Virus record (IMG/VR): IMGVR_UViG_3300032296_000550
Coordinates: 1-23,620 of that record
Origin: a virus
Reading direction: 5' to 3' (one strand)
DNA length: 23,620 nucleotides
Of the stretch, positions 1 to 7,164 are shown piece by piece. Positions within the stretch are counted from its first letter, which is position 1. Each line of letters starts with the position of its first letter. Below the pieces are notes generated by a model. That model was not told the DNA's origin, did not search any database, and worked only from the letters and a program-made list of their open reading frames with translations. The translations under genes and the position numbers were made by a program.

Positions 1-40
1 ACCTATGGTTAAACAAAGCGCATAACAGCCGTTCAATCAT
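1..40 (-). CDS. Partial small protein, N-terminus only
   Basis: A leftward gene begins here and runs off the left edge of the window. Only 13 codons are visible, starting MIERLLCALF. The start is supported by a good Shine-Dalgarno (AAGGAGAG) a few bases upstream and by a 4-base ATGA overlap with the stop of the preceding gene, the coupling used throughout this arm. The visible residues are hydrophobic and could begin a membrane or small helical protein, but too little is present to identify it. Confidence 0.55.
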   Translation of the reverse strand, partial: MIERLLCALFNHR

Positions 41-264
41 TGTTCTCTCCTTGCGCGGATAGCTGCGGCTGCTTCCAGATAAGTCTTTGCATTGAACGCA
101 ATGACAGCACACGCCTCGCGCTCTGCTGCTGCGACTAGGTTGGCAAAGCGTTCAAAGAAAATCTCCCAGTCCACCTGATCTTCTTCAGGCCAAAACGGTA
201 GGCAGCAATCGCAGTTAATAAGCGCAGCCTCCCGCGCCATGCGGATAATGTCATCTCTGTTCAT
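37..264 (-). CDS. Small phage protein, EREACA/AIRAR family, copy 1
   Basis: This 75-aa protein has no assigned function. The start chosen is MNRDDIIRMA, 11 codons inside the longest reading frame, because it is preceded by AAGGGGAC and overlaps the upstream stop as TGATG. Its C-terminal part carries AEREACAVIA followed by AAAIRARREQ. The same blocks occur in the gene immediately upstream (EREACAKLCE and ALAIRARGQ), and both begin MNR(D/E)D, so the two genes are tandem paralogues. Proteins of this general look are common in phages and are usually annotated as hypothetical. The C-terminus overlaps the next gene by 4 bases (ATGA). Confidence 0.7.
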   Translation of the reverse strand: MNRDDIIRMAREAALINCDCCLPFWPEEDQVDWEIFFERFANLVAAAEREACAVIAFNAKTYLEAAAAIRARREQ

Positions 265-527
265 CACTGTCCCCTTGCGCGGATAGCAAGGGCGCACATA
301 CTTGCGCCAGAAAAAACCCCTGTTTTGAGTGTCTCGTCATCAATCATCCCGCGATCTACGCTAAACGCTTCACACAACTTCGCACACGCCTCGCGTTCTT
401 CTTCTATTACGCACTCAACAAAGCGTACAAGTGCAGGTGGGTCAAACTCATACGTGACATACCCATTTCCGTCTGTCACCTCGTCAGCCCAATCTTTTAC
501 CAGTTTAAATAAATCTTCTCTGTTCAT
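264..527 (-). CDS. Small phage protein, EREACA/AIRAR family, copy 2
   Basis: This 87-aa protein is a paralogue of the next gene downstream. Both start MNR(E/D)D, both carry EREACA in the middle (here about residues 44-49) and both end in AIRAR plus a short tail. The N-terminal half here is different and acidic to aromatic. The start overlaps the preceding metallopeptidase-like gene by 4 bases (ATGA), so it is probably translated by coupling; its own Shine-Dalgarno is weak (only AAG nearby). Function is unknown. No catalytic motif or membrane segment is visible. Confidence 0.7.
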   Translation of the reverse strand: MNREDLFKLVKDWADEVTDGNGYVTYEFDPPALVRFVECVIEEEREACAKLCEAFSVDRGMIDDETLKTGVFSGASMCALAIRARGQ

Positions 528-826
528 AGCTTGGCACTCACTATCGCGTTGGTAAGATGTTTGGCAAAGCGTTCAACGAACCGCTCGTTGTCCCACAGTG
601 GGCTGCGCATCTCATACAAAATGGCGTGCGTCATCTCATGAAACAGCGTTTCATATTTCTCCTCGTCAGAGAAGCTGTAGCCGTTCGGGTCGCGCTTACC
701 TAGCTTGATGACCTTATGCTTCACGTCCACCATGCCACGGTCAAACCCGTTGCTTACATGCTGCTCAAGTAAAACTGTGTAGGTGCGTTTACCTACCGTC
801 ACTTCTTTCGGTATCGTGTATTTCAT
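524..826 (-). CDS. Small HExxH putative zinc metallopeptidase
   Basis: This 100-aa protein contains a clear gluzincin-type helix, LFHEMTHAIL at about residues 61-70, with the zinc-binding pair in HEMTH at 63-67. The short N-terminal beta-rich part followed by HExxH resembles the stand-alone phage peptidases of the SprT-like or ImmA/IrrE-like groups. A third zinc ligand is not certain; E76 or E81 downstream could serve. The start at MKYTIPKEVT is backed by AATAGGAG nine bases upstream, and that Shine-Dalgarno overlaps the region of the DNA polymerase stop codon. It is the gene directly after the polymerase and is coupled to the following gene. The substrate is unknown; activity against a host regulator is only a guess. 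Confidence 0.7.
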   Translation of the reverse strand: MKYTIPKEVTVGKRTYTVLLEQHVSNGFDRGMVDVKHKVIKLGKRDPNGYSFSDEEKYETLFHEMTHAILYEMRSPLWDNERFVERFAKHLTNAIVSAKL

Positions 827-835
827 GTATTTCTC

Positions 836-2803
836 CTATTGTTTTGCGTCGCCGTAACGACGGTTATGTCCGATGTCGGCCTTCAAAGGTATGCCCGGCA
901 TGTACGGTGGTTCTTTGACCATTTGTTCGTACACCCATGGCATACCCTCCGAAACCTCGGATTCTGGTACAAGTACAACTACCTCATCATGCACTGTCAG
1001 CACGCAGGGATAGCGCTTCTGTATCCGCAACATGCCATCAGTCATTACGCAGCGAGCAACCGACTGAACAATGTTTTCAGTCAGCTTTCCACCATACAAC
1101 TTCTTGTAATGCTCACCGTACGTCCACTGCATCCTGCCCTTGGCGTCGGCCACTCCTTTTAACGCAGGATAGCGCAAAGACAGACCGCTTGGCAAGACCA
1201 CTTCACCCTTCTTGAATGTCACACACTTGTGCGTGTACTCCCTACCGTTTGCTATGGACTGGTGAATCAGGTCTTGGCACATTGCCCAATAGTCAACGAC
1301 AGGTTGTGAGGCGCTGCGGTACTTGTCGATGATCTCCTTGGCAGCGAGGCAGTGAATCAGCAACTCGTCCTTGGTACATGTGTGCGGTATGGTTGCCATC
1401 TTTTCAAGGTTGACATCCCACTCAAGGAACTGCTGCACCTTCGCAGGTGTCACACCCAACAGCTTGGCAACACGTTTGTCGTAACGCATAGGCGGCGCAC
1501 CGAGGAACCCAGTCAACAACTGCGCAGCGAAACTTGTCCACCCGAGGTTGTAGCCTGCGCCTAGCAGGGCGGACTTGGCACTTTGTCGCAAGTCAGGGTG
1601 GCTGTCTTTTGTCATGCCGGGAATGTTGAACATCTCAGCGCCGAACGTAGCGTACACATCCTCACCCGAGCGGAACATCTCAAGCACCGACTCGTAGCCA
1701 GACAGCCACGCCAGCACACGCGGTTCGATCTGTGACAGGTCGCACACCACCAACGTAAACCCGTCTGGTGCAAGGATTGACTTGCGCAGGAACGAGCCAC
1801 GCTTCATGTTCTGCATGTTGATGCCGCTGCCCTTGCTTGCTGCCCACCGTCCTGTGTGTGCGCCGTAGTAGTTCAACGGCACAGGCAACGTGCCACGCTT
1901 GGCTATCTCAAGGAATCGCTGCGCTCGCGTTCTCTCAAGGGTGGACTTGACCTTGAGTCTAGCTTCGCATAGGAGTGCAATTTCTTCTCTCTCCGAATTG
2001 AGGAGTGCCTGAAAGAGTGCGTCGTTCTTTGCGAGAGCATACGTATCCTTGCCAGTCGTTTTGCTTTTCTTAACAGGCGGTTCACAACCCAGAGCCACCA
2101 GTAAATCCGCAAACTGATCATTACTTGCCAGCACGCCATCCGTGACACCCAACCGCGTAAGCAACCCCTCACGCTTCTCCCGCTCCTCATTGATCGCTTC
2201 CTCTAGCATGCCTTGGTCAAGCTCCAAGACCGGGTTGGTAAACATCTTCAACGTCAGATCAATCAAGCGCAACTCTTTGAGTGGGTAGCCCACGATCAAT
2301 CTCTTGAAAACTTCTTCGCACAAATACGTATCGTGTCGGCAGTAGTCGGCAAGCTCTGACTCAACTTCGAACGTAAGCTGTGCCAACCCATCGGTGCTAT
2401 GTACTGCTTTGCCTTTGGGCGGTAACTCAAACTCCTCGGCCAACTTGGCAAGACTGTTACCTACCTCCACACCACGCAGCGCACGTGCCATGGACAGCGA
2501 GTCGAAGATGAACGCAGGCTGCACACCGTATACCCACGACAGGATGGCGACATCGAACTGCGCGTTGTGCGCAAGCACCGCAGCGTTACTCCAATCTATA
2601 CTAGCAACCCAGCGCGGTATGTCTCTGCCGCTGACCCACGTGGCAGGTAGTCCGTCACCGTACTCCTTGATACACATACCAAACGCAGTGAAGCGCGGGT
2701 CTCGTATGTACTCCTCCGTTGTCATCTTCGAGAGTGTGTAGTCTTTGCTTGACCATCTTGTCTCGAAATCGATGACGTATGTTTTTGCGAATGGTGCTGA
2801 CAT
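836..2803 (-). CDS. polA: Family A DNA polymerase with 3'-5' exonuclease
   Basis: This 655-aa protein is the phage replicative polymerase. The start is MSAPFAKTYV, with AGGAG ending 4 bases before it; a longer frame adds 17 codons without a better ribosome site. The N-terminal DnaQ-like proofreading domain shows IDFET (D12, E14), AHNAQFD (D84) and YCRHD (154-158), the DEDDy set. The polymerase domain shows GRW at 318-320 and NMQN at 329-332, motif A CDLSQIEPR (D355), motif B RQSAK...GYNLG (R406, K410, Y418) and motif C VHDEV (605-607). No 5'-3' exonuclease domain is present, as is typical for phage forms such as T7 gp5. It follows an 87-aa gene by 7 bases and precedes the HExxH gene. All key residues are intact, so it should be active. 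Confidence 0.97.
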   Translation of the reverse strand: MSAPFAKTYVIDFETRWSSKDYTLSKMTTEEYIRDPRFTAFGMCIKEYGDGLPATWVSGRDIPRWVASIDWSNAAVLAHNAQFDVAILSWVYGVQPAFIFDSLSMARALRGVEVGNSLAKLAEEFELPPKGKAVHSTDGLAQLTFEVESELADYCRHDTYLCEEVFKRLIVGYPLKELRLIDLTLKMFTNPVLELDQGMLEEAINEEREKREGLLTRLGVTDGVLASNDQFADLLVALGCEPPVKKSKTTGKDTYALAKNDALFQALLNSEREEIALLCEARLKVKSTLERTRAQRFLEIAKRGTLPVPLNYYGAHTGRWAASKGSGINMQNMKRGSFLRKSILAPDGFTLVVCDLSQIEPRVLAWLSGYESVLEMFRSGEDVYATFGAEMFNIPGMTKDSHPDLRQSAKSALLGAGYNLGWTSFAAQLLTGFLGAPPMRYDKRVAKLLGVTPAKVQQFLEWDVNLEKMATIPHTCTKDELLIHCLAAKEIIDKYRSASQPVVDYWAMCQDLIHQSIANGREYTHKCVTFKKGEVVLPSGLSLRYPALKGVADAKGRMQWTYGEHYKKLYGGKLTENIVQSVARCVMTDGMLRIQKRYPCVLTVHDEVVVLVPESEVSEGMPWVYEQMVKEPPYMPGIPLKADIGHNRRYGDAKQ

Positions 2804-2810
2804 GTTTCTC

Positions 2811-3074
2811 CTAGTTAAGAAGTCGTTGTATTGCTGCACCCTGCATCTCCTCACGAAGTAACTCCATGGATGAACCCATCATCATGACTGCCAACGTGGG
2901 CGGGGCGTTGAAGTTGTAAGTCTGTAGTACGTGATCATCCTCATCGAGCATCAGCAGCACCGCGTGTTTAGTGGGCGATGCCTCTGACAAGAACTGATGC
3001 AGCATGGCAAGGGTCTTGATGATGTACTCTTCCTTCTCTTCCTCTGACATCTCGACGGTGTCTGGTCTGCTCAT
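2811..3074 (-). CDS. Acidic small protein of unknown function
   Basis: This 87-aa protein starts MSRPDTVEMS, nine codons inside the longest frame. This start forms an ATGA overlap with the preceding nuclease gene and has TGGAG upstream. The N-terminal third is acidic and helical (SEEEKEEYI); the centre has AVLLMLDEDDHVLQTY, which looks like a short beta strand pair; the C-terminus is methionine-rich and helical. The family is not recognised. It lies between a VRR-NUC nuclease and the DNA polymerase, so a role linked to replication is possible by position only. Confidence 0.7.
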   Translation of the reverse strand: MSRPDTVEMSEEEKEEYIIKTLAMLHQFLSEASPTKHAVLLMLDEDDHVLQTYNFNAPPTLAVMMMGSSMELLREEMQGAAIQRLLN

Positions 3075-3373
3075 GATGGCTCCAGTAAGTTGCGTAACCA
3101 CGACTCTAGTATCGAGACGTTCTCCTCGTTGATGACAATGGTGTACCCACCGGCCTGCCGTATCTTCTGCATCTGCGCTTCCTGTAGTGGCGTGGGCTTG
3201 TTGCCTTTAGCCTTACATTCAATGCCAATAAACACACCGTTGTAGCAACCGATGATGTCAGGCACACCCGATGAACCATACCCACCTGTCACGGGGTAAA
3301 AGTAATAGATGCCGAGTCGTTTAAGAATCGTCGTGACTGAAGATTTGACTTTGCTTTCTGGCGTTTGTGCCAT
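3071..3373 (-). CDS. VRR-NUC domain nuclease (PD-(D/E)xK fold)
   Basis: This 100-aa protein matches the stand-alone VRR-NUC nucleases common in phages. The core is GVPDIIGCYNGVFIGIECKA: the catalytic aspartate sits in VPD (about 37-39), followed by the E-C-K triad at 52-54, then KGNKPTPLQ with the conserved glutamine near 64 and a final helix after GG. These Holliday-junction or structure-specific nucleases usually sit in replication modules, as here, two genes before DNA polymerase. The start MAQTPESKVK (ATG) is preferred to an upstream TTG because it is preceded by GGGGGT at good spacing. It overlaps the end of the HTH gene by about 53 bases, which is long for this genome. Confidence 0.88.
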   Translation of the reverse strand: MAQTPESKVKSSVTTILKRLGIYYFYPVTGGYGSSGVPDIIGCYNGVFIGIECKAKGNKPTPLQEAQMQKIRQAGGYTIVINEENVSILESWLRNLLEPS

Positions 3374-3587
3374 CGATGTACCCCCGTATGCGTTCAATTG
3401 ACCAATCAGTTGCGTCGTACACAGACAGAATGAACTCTGCTGTAACCGCCGATGTGCCTGCGCGTATCTTTGAGATCGTTGGTGCGCTGACCTCTAGGAA
3501 CCTCGCCAAGTAGGCATCCGATGGTAAATTAAATTCGTCCTTGATTGCATCAAGAAGTGTGTGGGGTATGCGTGTTGCTTTCACCAT
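3321..3587 (-). CDS. Cro/CI-like helix-turn-helix DNA-binding protein
   Basis: This 88-aa protein contains a helix-turn-helix of the lambda-repressor-like type: LARFLEVSAPTISKIRAG at about residues 30-47, with the second and recognition helices separated by the usual turn, then a third helix and WSIERIRGYI. No dimerisation or peptidase domain follows, so it resembles small Cro-type or adaptor regulators. The start MVKATRIPHT is chosen because GGAG lies 7 bases upstream; a longer frame reads back through another small gene. It overlaps the stop of that small gene (ATGGTGA) and runs 53 bases into the nuclease gene. It is a candidate repressor or activator for one of the operator-like repeats in the left arm, but no target can be assigned. 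Confidence 0.78.
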   Translation of the reverse strand: MVKATRIPHTLLDAIKDEFNLPSDAYLARFLEVSAPTISKIRAGTSAVTAEFILSVYDATDWSIERIRGYIDGTNARKQSQIFSHDDS

Positions 3588-3742
3588 CTTGCTTCTCCAT
3601 AAAGTTCTGTTGTTGGTTTTGTATTGACAGGCTTGGGCTGCACTTGCAGCCGCCATCCTGCCTGCATGAAGCGTTCTGCCGAGTCCTTATCCCAGAACTT
3701 ACGTAGCAGAACGCCATCCTCGTCATAGACCCAGTACCTCAT
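3581..3742 (-). CDS. Short conserved-looking 53-aa phage protein
   Basis: This complete short frame encodes 53 aa, beginning MRYWVYDEDGVLLRKFW and continuing with SAERFMQAGW. Its start forms an ATGA overlap with the stop of the preceding 60-aa gene, and its TGA overlaps the start of the HTH gene, so it fits exactly into the coupled chain and fills what would otherwise be a gap. The two aromatic strand-like segments, then a helix and a proline/lysine-rich tail, suggest a small folded domain. Function is unknown. Support is positional and compositional only. Confidence 0.75.
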   Translation of the reverse strand: MRYWVYDEDGVLLRKFWDKDSAERFMQAGWRLQVQPKPVNTKPTTELYGEARW

Positions 3743-3921
3743 ACCCGCAGGATGACGCTAAACACCTTGGATAAGAACGAGTGCTGCTCATGGCGATAAC
3801 CTAGCAGCAAGTCCTGCATGAAGCGCTCCTCTGGTGTGCGGTCTTCTTCCCTGACCTGTGGCATGTAGAACTTGCCGATCTTGGGCGGGTCTTCCTTGAT
3901 GAACTGTCCGTCTCGTAACAT
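3739..3921 (-). CDS. Small 60-aa protein of unknown function
   Basis: This 60-aa protein starts MLRDGQFIKE, preceded by a strong GAGGAGGAC and overlapping the previous stop as TAATG. It has a proline-rich first half with EEDRTPEERFMQDLLLGYRHE in the middle (written here in two blocks: EEDRTPEERF, MQDLLLGYRHE) and a short hydrophobic C-terminus. The family is not recognised. Both ends are coupled to neighbours, which supports its being a real gene. Confidence 0.65.
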   Translation of the reverse strand: MLRDGQFIKEDPPKIGKFYMPQVREEDRTPEERFMQDLLLGYRHEQHSFLSKVFSVILRV

Positions 3922-4217
3922 TAGTAGTCCTCCTCTTCGATAAAGTAATTAGGGACTCGTTGCCTGCGCTCCTGCTTCAAGTCCTCCAGCTTGCGTCGAA
4001 CCTCTACCTTCTTGCGGTGAATCTTCTCCGCCACCTTTGCCATGGGTTTGGGTGGCGGTGCTTCTGCTTCCGGTGAGTCCTTCAGTGGCACAAACTCCCG
4101 TACTTCTATGGAGTAGAACGACTCTCTGCACGCCTCGCACTTACGTTGCCTGCGTATCTTGGCAGGAAGCTGCCGAGTATTGACAACGTAAGTCTTGCCA
4201 CCGCAATCACACAGCAT
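3921..4217 (-). CDS. NrdR-like zinc-ribbon protein lacking an ATP-cone
   Basis: This 98-aa protein begins with a zinc ribbon whose spacing and residues follow the N-terminus of NrdR repressors: C3 and C5, then VVNTR, then IRRQRKCEAC (C27, C30) and an aromatic segment ending in a glutamate, like the NrdR pattern VxDSR...RRRxEC..C. The usual ATP-cone that senses nucleotides is missing. It is replaced by a proline-rich linker and a very basic helical tail (KIHRKKVEVRRKLEDLKQER) that could bind nucleic acid. A role as a small DNA-binding regulator is likely; control of nucleotide-reductase genes is not implied, since none is seen here. It overlaps the preceding gene by 11 bases. Confidence 0.72.
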   Translation of the reverse strand: MLCDCGGKTYVVNTRQLPAKIRRQRKCEACRESFYSIEVREFVPLKDSPEAEAPPPKPMAKVAEKIHRKKVEVRRKLEDLKQERRQRVPNYFIEEEDY

Positions 4218-4671
4218 CGTCCACCGCCTCTGACAACTCCAAGTCTGCCTCGCTCACGTGCATAGCCACTGCATGCTTGGTGCGCCACACTTCCAAGTAA
4301 CCGTCTGCTTGCTCCAGTACAAACGTGCCCTTACCCCAGTTGCGTGTAGCGTACGAGTGCGTGGATGAGTAGATCGACTTCGGGTGGAACTCACGGTGTG
4401 GAATCTTTACGATGTCATCTTCTTTCATGGCCTCCAGAATGGGGCGCAGGTAGTCCATGATGGCACCGAAGGGTACGTGTGGATTACGCGGTATGCGCTT
4501 GGCGCGTTCAGCCTTGGCAAGCTGTGCCAACTCTCCGTCATACACGTTGTACACACTGCTCACGATGCCGTAGTTGAACCCGAACTTACTGTGCAATAAC
4601 TGCAAACGGTTATGCGCTTCGATCAACAGCTTCTGTGCGACTACTGGTAATTGTTCATGCTTCTTTGCCAT
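4207..4671 (-). CDS. 154-aa protein of unknown function
   Basis: The start MAKKHEQLPV is preceded by AAGGAG and marks the first gene after a 136-bp intergenic gap with its own promoter candidate; the longest frame would extend 72 codons back through that promoter and into the next gene, so it is rejected. The N-terminal half is helical and basic. The C-terminal half has YATRNWGKGTFVLEQ and GYLEVWRTK, suggesting beta strands. There is no recognisable catalytic motif. As first gene of a transcription unit ending in DNA polymerase and nuclease genes, it may belong to the replication module. Confidence 0.72.
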   Translation of the reverse strand: MAKKHEQLPVVAQKLLIEAHNRLQLLHSKFGFNYGIVSSVYNVYDGELAQLAKAERAKRIPRNPHVPFGAIMDYLRPILEAMKEDDIVKIPHREFHPKSIYSSTHSYATRNWGKGTFVLEQADGYLEVWRTKHAVAMHVSEADLELSEAVDDAV

Positions 4672-4700
4672 GATGCTTCTCCTTGAAATTGATTGAAACA

Positions 4701-4720
4701 CGGTAAGACAATCCTTACCG
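4701..4720. repeat. Inverted repeat just downstream of the promoter
   Basis: CGGTAAG (4701-4707) and CTTACCG (4714-4720) form a perfect 7-bp dyad with a 6-base centre. It sits immediately after the -10 box of the candidate leftward promoter, about where transcription would begin. It could be an operator or a 5' leader hairpin. There is no T-run, so it is not a terminator. Confidence 0.55.
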
Positions 4721-4732
4721 TGGCGAAACTTG

Positions 4733-4760
4733 ATGTTACCTAATCGGTTGGAGATGTCAA
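4733..4760 (-). promoter_or_regulatory. Candidate sigma-70 promoter, leftward
   Basis: On the minus strand a perfect TTGACA (4760-4755) is followed after 16 bases by TAACAT (4738-4733), four of six matches to the -10 consensus. It lies in the only sizeable gap between the DUF3150-like gene and the next leftward gene, 62 bases before that gene's start. It would give a separate transcript for the regulators, nuclease and DNA polymerase. Confidence 0.5.
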
Positions 4761-4807
4761 GCGTTAGACACACTCCGACAAGCTCCAACAAGCTACGACA
4801 GCGCACA

Positions 4808-5686
4808 TCAAAACGCGAACTTGTCCAACAACTGATCGACCTGTGCGCGTACGTCAGTGCGTACTCCCATGTTCTTGCGCAGATCATCAGGCTCTACTCC
4901 TGACAACAAGTTAGCAAGAGAGCGGCGGGTATCCTCAAGGTTCGTGTCACCCACCACGTTCAATGACTTCACGATATCGCAAAGTTCTAGGGCACCTGAG
5001 ACCAGCGAGTCATGGAAGCGGCGCGTCTTAACTTCACCGTTGATGACATCGACAGCGAGCCTGTCCGACATACGGCGCAGGTGTTCACCGAGGCGAGCGC
5101 GTACGTCAGCCATGGCAGTCTCGACACGCTCTGCTTGCAGCTTCTCTAGCTGCTGCTTGAGTTCTGCCTGCGCTTCGTTGCCCACGTCCACACGGAAGTC
5201 ACCGGCAGTCGGCACCGGCATGTAGCCCACACGGAAGCGGAACTTCTCTGCAATAGCTTGTGCAGTGGGGTACTCATCGCGCTTGAACATATCGCCCAGC
5301 GCCATCGCTTGCGCCGTGATTAGTGTGGGGTAGGTCTGCACGAAGTCGTCCACCATGCGGTTGAACTCCTCCTCGTACTCACCCATCTTGGCAGTGAATG
5401 TCATGAAGTTCACAGTCGGCAGCAAGCGCAGACCAGAGTCAGACCACGGCAACGTGTTGTCGTAAACGAATGTGCGCACCTTACCGATCTGCTGGTTGAT
5501 GGCATCCAACTCGGGGCGACCTGCAAGCAGGTTCTTGTTGACGCGTGCTGCGTCTTTCGCCATCGCAGACTTGGTGCTGATGACCTCATCGGTCGTGCCC
5601 TTGTCGAGCTTGCGTGCTGTCCACACCGATGCGTTGAACTCAACGAGCATGGCGCAGGTATCGAGGTTGTAACGTGTCGTATTCAT
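4808..5686 (-). CDS. DUF3150-like protein of the MoxR/VWA module
   Basis: This 292-aa protein is mostly alpha-helical and acidic, with no catalytic motif. Its length, helical make-up and place after a MoxR ATPase and a VWA protein fit the DUF3150 family, whose members accompany CobS/CobT-like gene pairs in phages and integrative elements; this assignment rests largely on context. A long helical stretch with coiled-coil character runs from about residue 170 to 220 (QAELKQQLEKLQAERVE). The start MNTTRYNLDT has AAAGGAG upstream, and that Shine-Dalgarno overlaps the TAA stop of the previous gene. It is the last gene of the module before an internal promoter. Its likely role is as a partner or substrate adaptor of the AAA+ and VWA proteins. 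Confidence 0.68.
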   Translation of the reverse strand: MNTTRYNLDTCAMLVEFNASVWTARKLDKGTTDEVISTKSAMAKDAARVNKNLLAGRPELDAINQQIGKVRTFVYDNTLPWSDSGLRLLPTVNFMTFTAKMGEYEEEFNRMVDDFVQTYPTLITAQAMALGDMFKRDEYPTAQAIAEKFRFRVGYMPVPTAGDFRVDVGNEAQAELKQQLEKLQAERVETAMADVRARLGEHLRRMSDRLAVDVINGEVKTRRFHDSLVSGALELCDIVKSLNVVGDTNLEDTRRSLANLLSGVEPDDLRKNMGVRTDVRAQVDQLLDKFAF

Positions 5687-5698
5687 AGTAGTTCTCCT

Positions 5699-5968
5699 TT
5701 ATGCTAAACGTAGGGTTAGTATTGCTTTGACTTGCTCTACTGCTTCATTGATTTGATGCTGTTGTGCTTCACGTCCGTAGTACAGCGTTGCTAGGAAGTA
5801 AGGGTTGCTCTCTGCTGAGTCAGTAAGTTCAACTCGGTAAAGAGCAGGTCCCGTTACTTTGATCGGCAGCGTCACCATATCCTTGGTTACGTAGCTGTGA
5901 AATACCGCGTGCATGTGCGGTGAGAAGATGAGGCTTTCGCTCAAGCCAAGATTCAACCCTTCACTCAT
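5699..5968 (-). CDS. 89-aa protein within the MoxR/VWA module
   Basis: This small protein starts MSEGLNLGLS and overlaps the end of the VWA gene by 4 bases (ATGA); its TAA stop forms part of the Shine-Dalgarno of the next gene. It has strand-like blocks (VTLPIKVTGPALYRVEL and PYFLATLYYG) followed by a C-terminal helix (INEAVEQVKAIL). It is not recognised. Its tight coupling on both sides suggests it is a component of the same complex. Confidence 0.7.
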   Translation of the reverse strand: MSEGLNLGLSESLIFSPHMHAVFHSYVTKDMVTLPIKVTGPALYRVELTDSAESNPYFLATLYYGREAQQHQINEAVEQVKAILTLRLA

Positions 5969-7155
5969 ACCCCCTCCAGTAGTGACGAGATGTTGACCAG
6001 CTTGCCCTGCGGTGGCGTGAAGCGTTCGTTGTCAACGACACCCCACAACTGCGGCGCTTCTGTGTGTAAGTCCTGCGCACCGTAGAAGTACCCATCGGTC
6101 AGCCAGATGATGCCCTTGGCCTTGATGTCATTGGCTCGCAGGTGTTGAACAACACACGATGGCTCAGTGCCTCCACCACCGGCAGGCTTCAACGCTTGCG
6201 CGATTGACTCGTACTCATGCGGCTCGAACACCTGCTCACCGCACACCTCGCTGTCCCACCATATGATGCGAACGCGCTCCGGGTTAGCCATGCGGCAGAT
6301 GTTGGCGATCTCACCGAACAGCACCGGATATATCGCGCCCATCGAACCGGACGTGTCACCCGCAATCACTAGCTCACCGGTTGACTCAGAGAAGTGTGAC
6401 CACAGCAACACACCCAGAGGAAGGAAGCGTTTGTTGGGCGGGGACAACCGAGACAAGTCATGACCTACGCACACAGTCGTTGCGAACTCGCGCATAGCAT
6501 CTCGCCAGTCGGTGTTACGTTGTGCTGTCATGTTGTCGATAGCAAGGTTGCGTGAGCCTTGGCCTGCCATGTTGTTGGCAAGTATGGCGCTCTGTCGTAC
6601 TGCTTCCTCAACCATCGACTTCAACTCGGTGGCTTCCTCGTCATCGAAGTTACCCTCCATGTGTTCGTCAAGCGAGCCGCCTCCCTGCTGGTCTTGATCG
6701 TCCTGCTTGTCTTCAGCGATCAGCACCTTCAGCACCTCAATCAACGACATGTCAGCGAACCGCTGGTCAATCAACAAGTCATCAGTCGGGCGCTCAACGA
6801 ACTGGAACGTGGGATCAAGCGACTCGATCAGCCCGTTAACCACGTAGTCCGCAGCACGTGGCATGTGGCGTGGGTACTTCTGTGCCAGCGCCTTGTACTC
6901 GGTGCAGTGGTGCAGCAGCTTGTGGCCGTTCTCGTGCAGCACCAGATACCGTAACTGCTTGCGGTTCAAGTCTGCGCAGAACTTATTGCCGTAAGTCACG
7001 TCACGCCCATCGGTGGCAGCGGTTGGCATAGAGTCGCTGAACTTGACCTCGCCAATCATTGCCACGCCGGACATGCGCGTGAACTCCTTGTGCCGAGCGA
7101 TATCGATATGGGTTGCCTCGATACGCTGCGGTAGTTGTAAGTCTTGCCAAGCCAT
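5965..7155 (-). CDS. Metallopeptidase-like plus VWA domain protein (DUF2201 type)
   Basis: This 396-aa protein joins two domains. The N-terminal part carries LVLHENGHKLLHH with the zinc motif HENGH at 74-78, as in the putative metallopeptidase domain that precedes DUF2201/VWA-like domains. A low-complexity acidic linker (about 148-175, DDQDQQGGG) separates it from a C-terminal von Willebrand A fold with an intact metal-ion site: VIAGDTSGSM (DxSxS at 267-271), a GGGGTEP loop, and WLTDGYF. VWA proteins of this type act with MoxR AAA+ ATPases, encoded just upstream, in complexes that remodel or insert metal into targets. The strong AAGGAGGAG before the start overlaps the MoxR stop. All metal-binding residues look intact. 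Confidence 0.9.
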   Translation of the reverse strand: MAWQDLQLPQRIEATHIDIARHKEFTRMSGVAMIGEVKFSDSMPTAATDGRDVTYGNKFCADLNRKQLRYLVLHENGHKLLHHCTEYKALAQKYPRHMPRAADYVVNGLIESLDPTFQFVERPTDDLLIDQRFADMSLIEVLKVLIAEDKQDDQDQQGGGSLDEHMEGNFDDEEATELKSMVEEAVRQSAILANNMAGQGSRNLAIDNMTAQRNTDWRDAMREFATTVCVGHDLSRLSPPNKRFLPLGVLLWSHFSESTGELVIAGDTSGSMGAIYPVLFGEIANICRMANPERVRIIWWDSEVCGEQVFEPHEYESIAQALKPAGGGGTEPSCVVQHLRANDIKAKGIIWLTDGYFYGAQDLHTEAPQLWGVVDNERFTPPQGKLVNISSLLEGV

Positions 7156-7164
7156 AGCTCCTCC

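Noticed and set aside
4672-4887. 72-codon upstream extension of the 154-aa gene
   Set aside because: It would translate through the promoter and dyad and into the DUF3150-like gene, and has no ribosome site. The ATG at 4671 has AAGGAG.
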